Positions 10,930 to 22,052 of a stretch of 64,000 nt of DNA are shown piece by piece (positions within the stretch are counted from its first letter, which is position 1; every line of letters starts with the position of its first letter). Position numbers and translations under genes: made by a program. Below the pieces are notes generated by a model. It was given only the letters and a program-made list of their open reading frames with translations. It had not been told where the DNA came from and did no database searches. The stretch is taken from assembly GCA_002007465.1 (NCBI GenBank), contig LNAC01000039.1, forward strand, positions 2,926,178-2,990,177, given 5' to 3'. The DNA is from Ailurus styani (Eukaryota > Chordata > Mammalia > Carnivora > Ailuridae).

Positions 10930-13063
10930 AAAGTCAGGAACACGGCAAGGCTGTCCACTATCACCACTGCTATTCAACATAGTACTAGAAGTCCTAGCCT
11001 CAGCAATCAGACAACAAAAAGAAATAAAAGGCATCCAAATCGGCAAGGAAGAGGTCAAACTCTCACTCTTTGCAGATGATATGATACTTTATGTGGAAAA
11101 CCCAAAGGACTCCACTCCAAAACTGCTAGCACTCATACAGGAATTCAGTCAAGTGTCAGGATATAAAATCAATGCACAGAAATCAGTTGCATTTCTATAT
11201 ACCAACAACAAAACAGAAGAAAGAGAAATTAAAGAGTCAATCCCATTTACAATTGCACCCAAAACCATAAGATACCTAGGAATAAACCTAACCAAAGAGG
11301 CAAAGAATCTGTATTCAGAAAACTATAAAGTACTCATGAAAGAAATTGAGGAAGACACAAAGAAGTGGAAAAACATTCCATGCTCATGGATGGGTAGAAT
11401 AAATATTGTGAAAATGTCTATGCTACCTAGAGCAATCTACACATTTAATGCAATCCCCATCAAAATACCAGCAATTTATTTCAAAGAAATGGAACAAATA
11501 ATCCTAAAATTTATATGGAACCAGAAAAGACCCCGAATAGCCAAAGGAATGTTGAAAAAAAAAAGCAAAGTTGGCGGCATCACAATTCCAGATTTCAAGC
11601 TCTATTACAAAGCCGTCATCATCAAGACAGTATGGTACTGGCACAAAAACAGACACATAGACCAGTGGAACAGAATAGAGAACCCAAAAATGGACCCTCA
11701 ACTCTATGGTCAACTAATCTTCGACAAAGCAGGAAAGAATGTCCAGTGGGAAAAAGACAGTCTCTTCAACAAATGGTGTTGGGAAAACTGGTCAGCCACA
11801 TGCAGAAAAATGAAACTGGATCATTTCCTGACACCACACACAAAAATAGACTCAAAATGGATAAAAGACCTCAATGTGAGAAAGGAATCCATCAAAATCC
11901 TCGAGGAGAACACAGGCAGCAACCTCTTCGACCTCAACCGCAGCAACTTCTTCCTAGGAACCTCACCAAAGGCAAGGGAAGCAAGGGCAAAAATGAACTA
12001 TTGGGACTTCATCAAGATTAAAAGCTTTTGCACAGCAAAGGAAACAGTCAACAAAACCAAAAGACAACTGACAGAATGGGAGAAGATATTTGCAAATGAC
12101 ATATCAGATAAAGGGCTAGTATCCAAAATCTATAAAGAGCTTCTCAAACTCAACACCCATAAAACAAATAACCCAGTCAAGAAATGGGCAGAAGACATGA
12201 ACAGACATTTCTCCAAAGAAGACATCCAAATGGCCAACAGACACATGAGAAAGTGCTCAACATCACTCGGCATCAGAGAAATACAAATTAAAACCACAGC
12301 GAGATACCACCTTACACCAGTCAGAATGGCTAAAATCAACAAGTCAGGAAATGACAGATGTTGGCGAGGTTGCGGAGAAAGGGGAACCCTCCTACACTGT
12401 TGGTGGGAATGCAAACTGGTGCAGCCACTCTGGAAAACAGTATGGAGATTCCTCAAAAAGTTGAAAATGGAGCTACCCTACGACCCAGCAATCGCACTAC
12501 TGGGTATTTATCCTAAAGACACAAAGGTAGTGATCCTCAGGGGCACGTGCACCCGAATGTTTATAGCAGCAATGTCCACAATAGCCAAACTATGGAAAGA
12601 ACCTAGATGTCCATCAACAGATGAATGGATAAAGAAGATGTGGTATATATATACAATGGAATATTATGCAGCTATCAAAAGAAACGAAATCTTGCCATTC
12701 GCAACGACATGGATGGAACTGGAGGGTATTATGCTGAGCGAAATAAGTCAATCAGAGAAAGACAATTATCATATGATCTCTCTGATATGAGGAACTTGAG
12801 GGGCAGGGTGGGGGGTTGTGGGGGGTAGGGAGGGAAAAATAATGAAACAAGATGGGATGGGGAAGGAGACAAACCATAAGAGACTCCTAATCTCACAAAA
12901 CAAACTGAGGGTTGCTGAGGGGTGGGAGGGTAGGGATAGGGTGGATGGGTTATGGACATTGGGGAGGGTTTGTGCTTTGGTGAATGCTATGAAAGATGTA
13001 AGCCTGATGATTCACAGACCTGTACCCCTTGGGCAAATAATAAAAATAAAATTAAAAAAAAAA
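10930..13063 (+). mobile_element. 5'-truncated carnivore LINE-1 with open C-terminal half of ORF2
   Basis: The insertion is about 2.1 kb with an A-rich tail and exact 15-base target-site duplications AAAGGCTCTTGTACA (10915-10929 and 13064-13078), typical of L1 endonuclease-primed insertion. The reading frame stays open from the insertion point to TGA at 12788-12790, about 620 residues: reverse transcriptase core including [14 protein letters not shown] and the FADD catalytic motif, then the cysteine-rich C-terminal region ([18 protein letters not shown]) and a tail ending MISLI. The endonuclease domain, ORF1 and promoter are absent, so the copy is dead on arrival. The ATG at 10811 is in the flanking L2 and is fortuitous. 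The 3' UTR holds a G-rich tract (12799-12835). The open frame and identical duplications suggest a young insertion. Confidence 0.95.
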
Positions 13064-13078
13064 AAAGGCTCTTGTACA

Positions 13079-13390
13079 CACACAACTGCTCATCCAGCCC
13101 GTAACAGGCCAAAAGAACAATTCAGATCTCTGCATGACTGGCTTCCTTATGTCACTTGGCTTGAAGGAACAGTCTCAGGAAGACTTTCTCTGAAAATCCT
13201 ACTTCTCTACACAGTATGTATCACTATCTAATATTTTATTGTTTATATGTAGTTAATCATCTCCCCCCCACTAGGATGTAAGCTTCAAGAGAATAAAGAC
13301 CCACCTACATTGTTTACCCCAGATTCCACTGCCCAACACAATGCCTGGCAAACAATAGGTGCCTAATAAGTATTTGTTAAATGCATGAGT
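13079..13390 (+). repeat. L2 fragment, right part (split by L1)
   Basis: It continues the L2 interrupted at 10929: CCCCCACTAGGATGTAAGC, then GCCCAACACAATGCCTGGC, AATAGGTGCCTAATAAGTA and TTTGTTAAATGCATGA are the classic L2 3' end. Confidence 0.85.
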
Positions 13391-13515
13391 TTTCTCATTT
13401 AGACAATCCAATAATCCTCGGGATACATATGTACGTATTATACCTTTAAAAAAAATTGAGGCTCAGAGAGGTTAGTTAAGTAACTTGCCTACAGTTACAA
13501 AGGGTAAAAAGGAAT
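13390..13515 (-). repeat. MIR fragment
   Basis: AATTGAGGCTCAGAGAGGTT, then AAGTAACTTGCCTACAGTTA, is the MIR core in reverse orientation. Confidence 0.65.
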
Positions 13516-13549
13516 AGCAAATAATCACCAAAGAAGAGATACAGGGCAA

Positions 13550-13730
13550 GGAAAACAAAGTGAAAATAAACTATTGGGACTACACCAAAATAAAAAGCTT
13601 TTGCACAGCAAAGAAAAACCAAGAAAAAGGAAATGCAACCTACTGAATGGAAGAAGACATTTGTGCATGATAGATCCAACAAGGGGTTAATATCCAAAAT
13701 ATAAAGAACTTACATAACTCAACACCTAAA
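13550..13730 (+). repeat. Old L1 ORF2 fragment
   Basis: AATAAACTATTGGGACTACA and TAAAAAGCTTTTGCACAGC correspond to the same ORF2 segment (YWD-IK-KSFCTAK) as 11994-12050 in the young L1, but with frame breaks. It is diverged and therefore older. Confidence 0.8.
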
Positions 13731-13829
13731 CCCACATTCTCTTACAAAAAAATACAGGGATAAATTTTCATGACCTTGGATTCGTCAATGGATTCTTATA
13801 TATAACAACAAAAACACAAGCAATAAAAG

Positions 13830-14445
13830 ATAAAATAAATTGGACTTCATCAAAATTAAAAACTTTTGTGCATCAAATGACATAATCAAGAAAGTGAAAA
13901 GACAATCTACAGAATGGAAGAACATATTTGCAAATCATGTATCTAACATGGATTCATATCCAGGATATGAAGAACACCTACAAGTCAACAAAAATAGACT
14001 AACAACTCAATTTAAAAATGGGCAAAGGATTTGAAATGGACATTTCTCCAAAGAACATATACAAATAGCCAACAGACAAATGAAATGATGCTCAACATCA
14101 TTAGCCACTAGGGAAATGCAAATCAAAACCATAGTGAAATACCACTTCACATCTACTATAATGGCTATAATTTTTTTTTAATGAAAAGTAAATGTTGAAG
14201 AGGATATGCAGGAATTAGAACGCATGTATACATACCACTGGTAGAAATGTAAATGGTGCAACTACTGTGGCAAACAGTTTGGCAGTTCCTCAAAAAGTTA
14301 AGCACAGAATTACCATATGACCTGTCAATTCTGCTCCTAGGAATACATCTAAAAGAACTGAAAACAAGGACTTAATGGATATTATGGCAATGATCACTAC
14401 AGCATTATTCACAATAGACAGACAGGATAGGATATTCCTATCCTT
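13830..14445 (+). repeat. Old L1 ORF2 to 3' fragment
   Basis: It begins again at the DFIKIKNFCAS segment, reads KVKRQSTEWKNIFAN, then ATTTCTCCAAAGAACATATA, TAGCCAACAGACAAATGAAA, and ends at the ACTGAAAACAAGGAC and ATTATTCACAATAGACAG region. It is a second, independent copy of the same ORF2 stretch, with stops. Confidence 0.8.
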
Positions 14446-14464
14446 TAACAGTTTAGTCAAAATA

Positions 14465-14735
14465 CCTCTAGATCCCCAATGTCATTCCCAACTAGACACT
14501 AATACTTTATTTAGCTAACTTGAACAGCACTTGTTTTCACTTTTCTTACATTTCCTTTGTTGTGCTCTGGATATACTAATTCATGTATTTGTCTAACCCT
14601 AATCCTCCCGCCCTACCTAGATTACAAACTCTATCAAAACAAAATCTTGTAAACAAGATTTACACTGCATTCATATTCTTATCTTCTGCCCTCTTCGTAT
14701 AGGCAAACAGTGAAGGCTCAATCAATAACTACTAG
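14465..14735 (+). repeat. L2 fragment
   Basis: Pyrimidine-rich sequence ending in CCCTACCTAGATTACAAACT, then GGCTCAATCAATAACTACTA, follows the L2 3' end. It is diverged. Confidence 0.45.
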
Positions 14736-15309
14736 ATTTAACTAAACAAGCAAAAATCCTAAAGCCAAAATATCTGGAATCTATATGAGAAAATCCTTCC
14801 ATCCATACTGACATAAATGCAATTCTCAAAATATAAGGAATGCCTTTTTAAGAGAATGAATAACCAACAACATTTTTCAAAGAAACTATGTGATGGTGAG
14901 ATGGTGTTAACATTTCTTACCAATAGTCTGATAATAGGAAACATTCTTTAAAAGGATGTCCAAGTACAATACAGATATATTTGTTGTGACCTCTTCTATG
15001 TCTAAATAAAAAGTATGACTAAAGGAACAAACATCTGAGAAAATGAAAATAAGCCTATCTTTGCTTTTCAGGTTCTTCCAAGATCAACCAAGTATGCAAA
15101 ATGACCCTTAAATAAAAACAACTGTACGCAATGTATTTACTAATCCATCTACAAAGCCTAAATGTTGTACCATAATTCATACTGCCAAGGTGCCTGCTGG
15201 TCCCCTCCACTGTGTAGGACTTAAGCACATATATAGTACATGTCTGATACCCCTTTCTGTCAGGATAGAACACAGAGGGGAATGACTTTATTTTAAAATG
15301 ACTCAAATT

Positions 15310-15493
15310 GGGGTGCTTGAGTAGCTCAGTCCATTAAGTGTCTGCTTTCCCCTCAAGTCATGATCCCAGGGTCCTGGGATGGAGCCCCGTGCGTCTCACC
15401 CTCTCCCACCCACCCCTGGCACCCACCCCCATTCGTACTCTCTCTTACTATCTCTCTCTCAAATAAAAAAAAAAAACCTTAAAAGAAATAAAT
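15310..15493 (+). repeat. CAN-SINE
   Basis: It is a diverged copy (GGGGTGCTTGAGTAGCTCAG head). The target-site duplication AAAATGACTCAAA is at 15295-15307 and 15494-15506. It lacks the mustelid-type TCTGCCTGCC segment, so it is probably an older subfamily. It is antisense to SEC63. Confidence 0.93.
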
Positions 15494-16019
15494 AAAATGA
15501 CTCAAACTTCTCACATCTCTAGTATCCCTTCAAAATCTAGTCTTAGGAAGAATATATGCTCTAAATAAAATATGAACATTCATAAAGTATATTCCTGTGA
15601 ATACAATGCTGACATAAGCCAGTTTTTTTCTGTTCAAATCCACTCAACAAGCACTTGAGATAATCAACTCTACTGTATTTAGAAACCGAGATAAGGCCAA
15701 TATTTCATTTTAAATAAAAATGATCATCACCATCCTTTCCCTGCACGCAGTCCCAAAACTGGTAAAAGTAGGTTATTATTGGGCCAATCACCAAACAGCT
15801 TTTAAGAGAATGAGAAATAAGCAAAGACAGAAATAAGTGAAAATTCAAAATTTGCACTCCACTCCCTCATTCCCTCCAAGGTACGTTTATATTACATATA
15901 AATAGTCCAAGCTGTCTTAGAATTCTCTTTCTAATTTGCCCATTCCCCTACATTTCAACGGACTAGTAAGCCTCTGAAATGGACTCTTTCTCCATCTAGT
16001 TTTTCCCTACCCAACAACC

Positions 16020-16116
16020 ACAACCTCCCACCCTCTTCTGCCAAATCGTTCTCCACATAATGCTCCACAAAAGCAAAACTAAGCAAGACATTACCCCACT
16101 TTAAAAACTCCACTGT
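16020..16116 (+). repeat. L2 fragment, left part (split by SINE)
   Basis: CTCCCACCCTCTTCTGCCAA through CATTACCCCACTTTAAAAAC resembles the L2 region before TCCAATGGCTTCCCATT. It appears to continue after the SINE. Confidence 0.45.
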
Positions 16117-16341
16117 AGGGGAGCCTGGGTGGCTCAGTGGGTTAAAGCCTCTGCCTTTGGCTCAGGTCATGATCTCAGGGTCCTGGGATCAAGCCCCGCG
16201 TCCCGCATTGCATCGCATCACATCGCATCGCATCAGGCTCCCTTCCTCCTTTCTCTGCCTGCCTCTCTGCCTACTTGTAATCTCTCTCTCGTTCTCTGTG
16301 AAATAAATAAATAAAATCTTTCAAAAAAAAAAACAAAAACA
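16117..16341 (+). repeat. CAN-SINE with internal GCATC expansion
   Basis: It is a mustelid-type copy with target-site duplication AAAAACTCCACTGT (16103-16116 and 16342-16355). Where other copies read CCCGCATCGGGCTC, this one has a run of GCATT/GCATC/ACATC units (about 16205-16233). It is antisense to SEC63. Confidence 0.95.
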
Positions 16342-16720
16342 AAAAACTCCACTGTTTACCCAATATCTTACAAGATAAAATAAAAGCTTCCTAAAATGGC
16401 AAACTTACTATGTCATTAACTACTTAGAAACTTCCACTGCTTACCCAATAACTTACCAAAGTATAAACTTCCTAAAATGGCTGATTTACTTTTAAGTGCA
16501 CATTAAATCTTTACCATTTATTGAACATCTCCCTGCTTTTGCATATACTTTCTCTTACATAAGGAACGCACTTCCCCACTTACCTTTTATGACCTATCTC
16601 AAATCATCTTCTCTGCATAAAACACCCAAATCCCCAAACAAAATTACTCATTCCTTCCTCTGTGCTCCCACAGCACTTTCCACTTACCATTTTAATACTT
16701 ACTATAATGTGTTATATTAA
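16342..16720 (+). repeat. L2-like fragment, right part, with internal duplication
   Basis: A segment reading CCACTGTTTACCCAATATCTTAC...CTTCCTAAAATGGC (16347-16400) recurs as CCACTGCTTACCCAATAACTTAC...CTTCCTAAAATGGC (16433-16482). Pyrimidine-rich L2-like sequence follows (TTTGCATATACTTTCTCTT to CCTCTGTGCTCCCACAGCAC). Confidence 0.5.
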
Positions 16721-16724
16721 TTAC

Positions 16725-16920
16725 AGGAGGCAGTATAAGAGTAATGGTGAACAAGAAAAACTTTAGCATTAAGACAGGTTTGGATCCAACACCCAATCTT
16801 CCAATTAGAGGCTATATGGCTTTAGGTAAGCTGGTTACCTTCTCTAGGACTTAGTTTTCTCATTAATAAAACTGGGATAATACCTGAGTCTAGCTCAAAG
16901 TGCTATTGTCAGTGCTCTGG
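16725..16920 (+). repeat. MIR element
   Basis: AGGCAGTATAAGAGTAATGG, GACAGGTTTGGATCCAAC, TTCTCTAGGACTTAGTTTTC and AATAAAACTGGGATAATACC track the MIR consensus order on the plus strand. Confidence 0.75.
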
Positions 16921-17279
16921 AGCTAGCAAATATTCAAGAGGACAGCAGCAGAGCTGAGATAAGAAGTATCAATCTGTCTCAAACTGGAGGGCGGGGTGTA
17001 GGGCCTTCCCCACCAAGAGGAAGGACCAAGTCTAAAGTCATTCCCACAGGATGAAAAAAAGAGGTGCATACACCAAAATGTTTCATTACCTTTGGGTGAT
17101 GGGATTACAAGCAATGTTGTTCTGTTTTTTGTGTGTGCTTCTCTGCACTGTGTAAACACAACTAAAAAATGCTATATGCACTGAAAAGTCTGATCATCAC
17201 CTAGAAGCAGCATCTAGCACAAAGTTAATGCTCTATAAGCATCTACTAAATGAAGGAATTTCTACAGTGTTTGGTTTTG

Positions 17280-17460
17280 CAAGCATGTTTATATACATTT
17301 ATTGCTTTGCTTCTCATAATCACTTCTTAGAGGGCATATTATAATCATTATACCTAGAAAATGAGACTGAATTCAGAAATAACAAAATAGGGACTAGGCT
17401 GGAACTTAAAACCAAAACTTCTAACTTCCAAATTCAGAGTCTTCTTACTACACTACTAAG
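17280..17460 (-). repeat. MIR element
   Basis: TTATATACATTTATTGCTTT, TACCTAGAAAATGAGACTGA and GGGACTAGGCTGGAACTTAA follow the MIR order in reverse orientation. Confidence 0.65.
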
Positions 17461-17599
17461 CACTAAAGTGGACTCCTACTCACATTCCCTAAGTCAGAGA
17501 GCTGAATCACTGTTTGAGAGGGGGACAAGCAAAGAATAAAGAAACGTAACTTTTTTTTAAAGTTTCATTAATTCTTTCAAACCATGGGGGAAAAAACCT

Positions 17600-17790
17600 G
17601 AATACAGTATATCTATTTGTTTAATCCTCATTTTAATTCTGTAAAACAAATAACTCATTGTCTCTATTTTATAGATGAGTAAACTAAAAACATAGAAGTT
17701 AAATAACCTGCCTAAGATCACATTTTTAGTAAAGCAGCAGATCCAGACAGGTTTCAAAACCAGGCAGTTTTGAAAAACTAAGATAAGGGG
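17600..17790 (-). repeat. MIR element
   Basis: TTTGTTTAATCCTCATTTTA, TTTATAGATGAGTAAACTAA and AATAACCTGCCTAAGATCAC are the MIR core in reverse orientation. Confidence 0.75.
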
Positions 17791-18224
17791 TAAGGTCAAA
17801 TAAGTTTTTAAAAAAATAAGGTCAAGGAGTTAAAAAAACAAAAACTTGGAAAAGGTAATGATATAATTTATCTCAATTCAAAGGATCAATAAGCCTTCAC
17901 CTATGGAACAAATAAAAGCATGTTCTTGATTATTTGAAATTCTAGTAATTATAAGCAGTTTTTTCTTGTCAAATACCATTGTAAATCTACATTATTAACG
18001 TTGTTTTAACAAATATATTCGGCTTTCAACTACAAGAACTTTACAGAACTGTTCTACAATAAGCGCTTCTTAACTATATACAACAAAAAGGCTAAGGCAT
18101 TAGTTTTGGTTTTTTTTTTAGCAAAGAGCACATATAAAAATACACCATCTCCCGAAATGACAGCTCCAGCAAAAGACCACTACCAAGGGAGTTCTCTTTG
18201 CTAGCTACAATTTACAATCATATA

Positions 18225-18362
18225 GGGATCTTTTTAAAAACCAATACATGGCACCCACTCCAGACCAATTAAATCAGAATATCGGGGAGGGGGGGTAAAA
18301 GCGTTTTTAAAAGCTCCCCAAGTGATTCTAATGTGGAGCCAGGGTTGAGAACCACTGTTTTA
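18225..18362 (+). repeat. MER5A-like hAT relic
   Basis: CCCACTCCAGACCAATTAAATCAGAAT, AGTGATTCTAATGTGGAGCC and GGTTGAGAACCACTGTTTTA match the MER5A 3' half and its inverted-repeat end. Confidence 0.7.
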
Positions 18363-18759
18363 AAGCAATCTAAATCCTCTGTTATTACTTCATCCAGAGC
18401 TTTTGTCCATAATGGTCTGAAAAAGTATTCAGTCAACTTATTCAGCCAATTTGCAAACAACCAGGAAAGTAAGATAAACAGGACCCCTCAACTACTAAAA
18501 GGGTTATTAATTGTAAGTGCACTTGTCCTGGTAGATTAGACAAAAATCAAGGCAAAAGGATTCCATTAGTGTTCTCGATAATAGAGTAACTTCAATTAAC
18601 ATATCACGTATGCCAATGACCAAGCTACTTCTATTTCTCAAACCCTAGATTTTACCATCTGTGAAATGGTGCCATGCTTTCTAATGGACTAAAGAGCCCA
18701 ATAATTCCAGAAGAGCAACACTGAAACAACTAAACCTTGAAACTCAAAGACTCACACGA

Positions 18760-18993
18760 GGGGTGCCTGGGTAGCTCAGTCATCTACCTTCGGCTCAGGT
18801 CACGATTCTAGGGTCCTGGGATTGACCTCCGAATAGGGCCCTGCATGGAGCCCTGCATTGAGCCCTGCATTGAGCCCCGCATCGGGCTCCCTGTGCCGCA
18901 GAAAGCCTGCTTCTCCCTCTCCCACTCGCCCTGCTTGTGTTCCCTCTCTTGCTGTGTCTCTGTCAAATAAATAAATAAAATCTTAAAAAAAAA
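18760..18993 (+). repeat. CAN-SINE with internal 12-base expansion
   Basis: The head is GGGGTGCCTGGGTAGCTCAG. Between head and CT-rich part, the unit CCCTGCATTGAG (and close variants) is repeated about four times (18839-18887). The target-site duplications are imperfect (AAAGACTCACACGAG, AAAGACCCACATGAA). It is antisense to SEC63. Confidence 0.94.
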
Positions 18994-19009
18994 AAAGACC
19001 CACATGAAT

Positions 19010-19915
19010 CATCTTTTTAAAAAACTAAACAAAGATTACTTACACTGAACTTTAAAAATGCATACTTACTGGCAAAGAAAACCTTTTCATGCTTTCCTAC
19101 AGAGGGTATCTCTGAAAAGTCAAGATTGCCATAAGAACTCTGAAGTTCAAACTCCAATGCCCACATTTTTTTATTTGGTTACTTATAGTTTCACAGGAAA
19201 ATGAAATAAAATAAGCTTCAAAGTCCAGTATTAAAATATCCTGTTGTGTTCATCAAAAATACTACTCCACAACCTTTATTCAAAGCCCTTGAGGAAATAG
19301 TTCAGAATTTTTAAGATTTCAGAAAGACAATACACTGTCTCTACCTTTACAAGCCCTTGAGGGTCTATAACAGCAACAATAACCAAACAAATTAATATTC
19401 CAAATTAACATGCCATATTAATGATTATTTTCTAAGTGAGAAGAATCAAGATTTTAAGTAGCCTCCTGTTGATACAAGTCACTATACTATTTTGCTGCAA
19501 ACATCTGAAAAAAAAACTTTCTTTTCCAGAGCTTTGGGTGAACCTATTAATTTTAAGATTTCTCTCTGATATTCAAGACATTGCAAACTGAACTACAGAA
19601 AGAAGTCATTATGATAAAAAAAATCCTTCTAATAGCACTGTAATCCTAAAGAAACAACTCAATTATGGGAGATACACAAAAATAGTCCAAGTGATGTCCA
19701 CCAATTTTCATGATGATTAGAATAGCATTTAAGTGTCCACCTTAATTTTCACAGTGCAATTGTGAGCAAGACCAAACAAATACATCAACATGTGCACATT
19801 TACTAAGGCAAGCCTGAAGCCGAGAGCCAGACGGAAAGTAGGGGCAAATCAACACCTTTCTATCTAGCAATAAGAAGACAACAGAAGACTTTGAAGCTAA
19901 GCAGATCAGGCTCCC
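19010..19915. other. Intron 1 stretch without recognised feature
   Basis: AT-rich sequence. No repeat family, exon or RNA gene is recognised. Confidence 0.5.
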
Positions 19916-19919
19916 CCAA

Positions 19920-20040
19920 GAAGGAGAAAGTTAGAGAAAGCTCTCTAAACTCCAGTTTCTTCACATAAGGACAGAGATAATAATAATACCTACTTCGGTG
20001 TTTTTTAAGAGGATTAAATAAAGTGACATTTGAAGGCCAT
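19920..20040 (+). repeat. MIR fragment
   Basis: AAACTCCAGTTTCTTCACAT, ATAATAATAATACCTACTTC and AAGAGGATTAAATAAAGTGA follow the MIR core on the plus strand. Confidence 0.65.
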
Positions 20041-20044
20041 AACT

Positions 20045-21585
20045 TACAGTCACTAATAATTCCCTACCACTTTTCCAAAGACCAACTATATGGCTGTTAC
20101 CAGGCAGGGAAGTTATCAGACAAATTTTATAATACAAAACCCACCACAAAAATAGGACTTTCAAATTTCAAAAATCCAGTGTAGATTAAAATGACTAATT
20201 TCTGAAATAAGCTTCTCGAAACACATTCTTACAAAACCTACCTATTCTCCCAATACCCTTCTGTCTTCCACATAACCAGATGCACACACAAAGCCTTAAG
20301 TGAAAGTAAAGCACAATACTGAAAAGTACATTTTTAACTCAAAATAAAATTATTAGAATGGCCTAGGTTTTGCAGATAAGGGAAACCATTACAATATTAA
20401 AACTTAATCATTTATATACAACCACCGTCCAAAGAACCCACACAATTTAAATACACTTAGGAAAAGAAGGCACAAGAGTCCAAAATCCAATTTTCATAAA
20501 CTATCCACCGATAAGAAAACTGGTAACTTTGGGCAGATTTCTGCACCTAATGGATATTTAAACTTACAATTGAATGTACTAAAAAATGGAGTCCTTTGTT
20601 ATTCTAAACTCAATTTAATTCCATTATGTAACTCAAGAATTTTACAGAGCATTTGAGTCAGTCTTAAAGCATAACAAGTTCCAAGCTGATTCAATGCTTC
20701 ACTGTTAACAATCTCCCCCAACCAGAGTATATAACCTGGACAACCTAGACTTCCACCACACCCAACTTCAAAGATGATGTTTAATCAAGTTAGCATACCT
20801 CCTGTGAAACAGAAAGCTTTCCCTAAATGTTAACACTCAAAACCTACTAGTTACTGTTAAATAAGCTATTAGGGCCTGGCAGTTCCATTAGCTTTAAGAT
20901 TATCACTTGTCATACAACCTAGTACAGCGCAACATAAAATGCCTCGAAAAGAATCTATATTATTTTGGGTTCTAATCCCATGTGTTTAATGGGAAAAGAT
21001 TTAGGACTAAAAGCGAATGGACCAGCTACCTCACAACTACCTACTAGACTTAATCCTTCATACTTGCACTTTTTCCGCCATAAACAGGAAACTCCAAAGA
21101 AAAGGAAACAGAGAACAGCCTATTTTTGCTAAGGGGAATAACGGCATTGCTTCCAACCCCACACTATTAGTGAACAAATGAAAAAGCAACAAGGGGAAAG
21201 GGACGGGGGGGAGGGGCGGCTGGTGAGCTCAGCTGGGAGTCCAAAGCATGCCACCCAGATCAGACGGTGCCCAAAACATCTGTAACGACAGCTGCAAACA
21301 GGGAAACCGGGGTGTGAGGGAAGAGGGCCATGGCTAAGCGGCCCAGAGTTGTGCCTGCACGTTCGGCTTCCTCCTTTGCCAACTCTTCTCTCACCTCCCA
21401 ACTCCCCTCCTCCCCATCCCATTCTGCTCCCTCCATATAGAAAAATAACCAATAAAATCAGAGGCAGAGAAGACAAAGAGGCTGCAAGGAGCGCCCAGAA
21501 CAATGGGTGAGAGGGAGCAAAGAGAAACTCCTGAAAAAGACAATGAAACGGGGATGGAGAGGAGCCCCAAGAGGAACCGAAGGAG
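20045..21585. other. Intron 1, promoter-proximal end
   Basis: No repeat or exon is seen. GC content rises from about 21150 toward the CpG island. An open frame across 21129-21928 is intron read-through, not coding. Confidence 0.5.
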
Positions 21586-21642
21586 AAACACCGCGGAGCC
21601 CGGGCCCCGCCAGCGGCGGACGCCTGGACGCGAGGCTCGGCC

Positions 21643-21663
21643 GGGCTGGCTGGATCACCCCGA
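21643..21663. repeat. 21-base direct repeat, left of N gap
   Basis: The 21 bases ending at the gap are identical to 21817-21837 on its right side. This is probably an assembly artefact around an unclosed GC-rich gap. Confidence 0.9.
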
Positions 21664-21816
21664 NNNNNNNNNNNNNNNNNNNNNNNNNNNNNNNNNNNNN
21701 NNNNNNNNNNNNNNNNNNNNNNNNNNNNNNNNNNNNNNNNNNNNNNNNNNNNNNNNNNNNNNNNNNNNNNNNNNNNNNNNNNNNNNNNNNNNNNNNNNNN
21801 NNNNNNNNNNNNNNNN
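21664..21816. other. Assembly gap, 153 N
   Basis: Unknown bases lie in the GC-rich start of intron 1. The gap edge is 112 bases past the exon 1 donor, so no coding base is lost. Confidence 0.99.
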
Positions 21817-21837
21817 GGGCTGGCTGGATCACCCCGA
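21817..21837. repeat. 21-base direct repeat, right of N gap
   Basis: Identical to 21643-21663. See the gap entry. Confidence 0.9.
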
Positions 21838-21928
21838 CGCTGGGGGGCTGGGCTGGGCGGGGGCGGCGCGGCCCAGAGGGGCTGGCGGGGCCTGCGCGGG
21901 TCCGCGGGCAGCTGCCGGCAGGACTCAC

Positions 21929-22052
21929 CGGCATTCTGGTCTCGGGGCCAGAGGTAGTATGTGGCCGGGATCACGATGAGCCCCACGAATGAGGTGAGGA
22001 AGTAGAAGAATGTGTTCCCGCTGTCATCGTACTGGAACTGCTGTCCCGCCAT
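21929..22052 (-). CDS. SEC63: SEC63 coding exon 1 (start codon, first membrane span)
   Basis: The ATG is the complement of 22052-22050. The exon gives 41 codons plus one base: MAGQQFQYDDSGNTFFYFLT and so on to PRDQNA, matching the known mammalian SEC63 N-terminus. SEC63 is an ER-membrane Hsp40 that partners SEC62 and the Sec61 channel in post-translational import and BiP recruitment; human loss-of-function variants cause polycystic liver disease. Residues about 14-35 form the first transmembrane segment, and the short N-terminus is lumenal by known topology. The donor is GTGAGT (21928-21923). The start context is GCCATGG-like (CATGGCGGG), a good Kozak context. Confidence 0.98.

Larger units (their letters stand above)
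4877..21928 (-). other. SEC63: SEC63 intron 1
   Basis: This intron is 17.05 kb, from GTGAGT (21928-21923) to the TTTTGACAG acceptor. It contains an RPL23A pseudogene, an LTR-like repeat, a DNA-transposon-like relic, the L1-in-L2 nest, three CAN-SINEs, several MIR, L2 and MER5A relics, and a 153-N assembly gap near its 5' end. Confidence 0.93.

Noticed and set aside
12130..12456. 108-residue minus-strand frame
   Set aside because: Antisense shadow of LINE-1 ORF2.
21129..21928. Open reading frame extending SEC63 exon 1 to 307 residues across the N gap
   Set aside because: It runs past a perfect GTGAGT donor whose phase matches exon 2. The extension is GC-rich intron plus unknown bases, and it is proline/serine-rich without homology.
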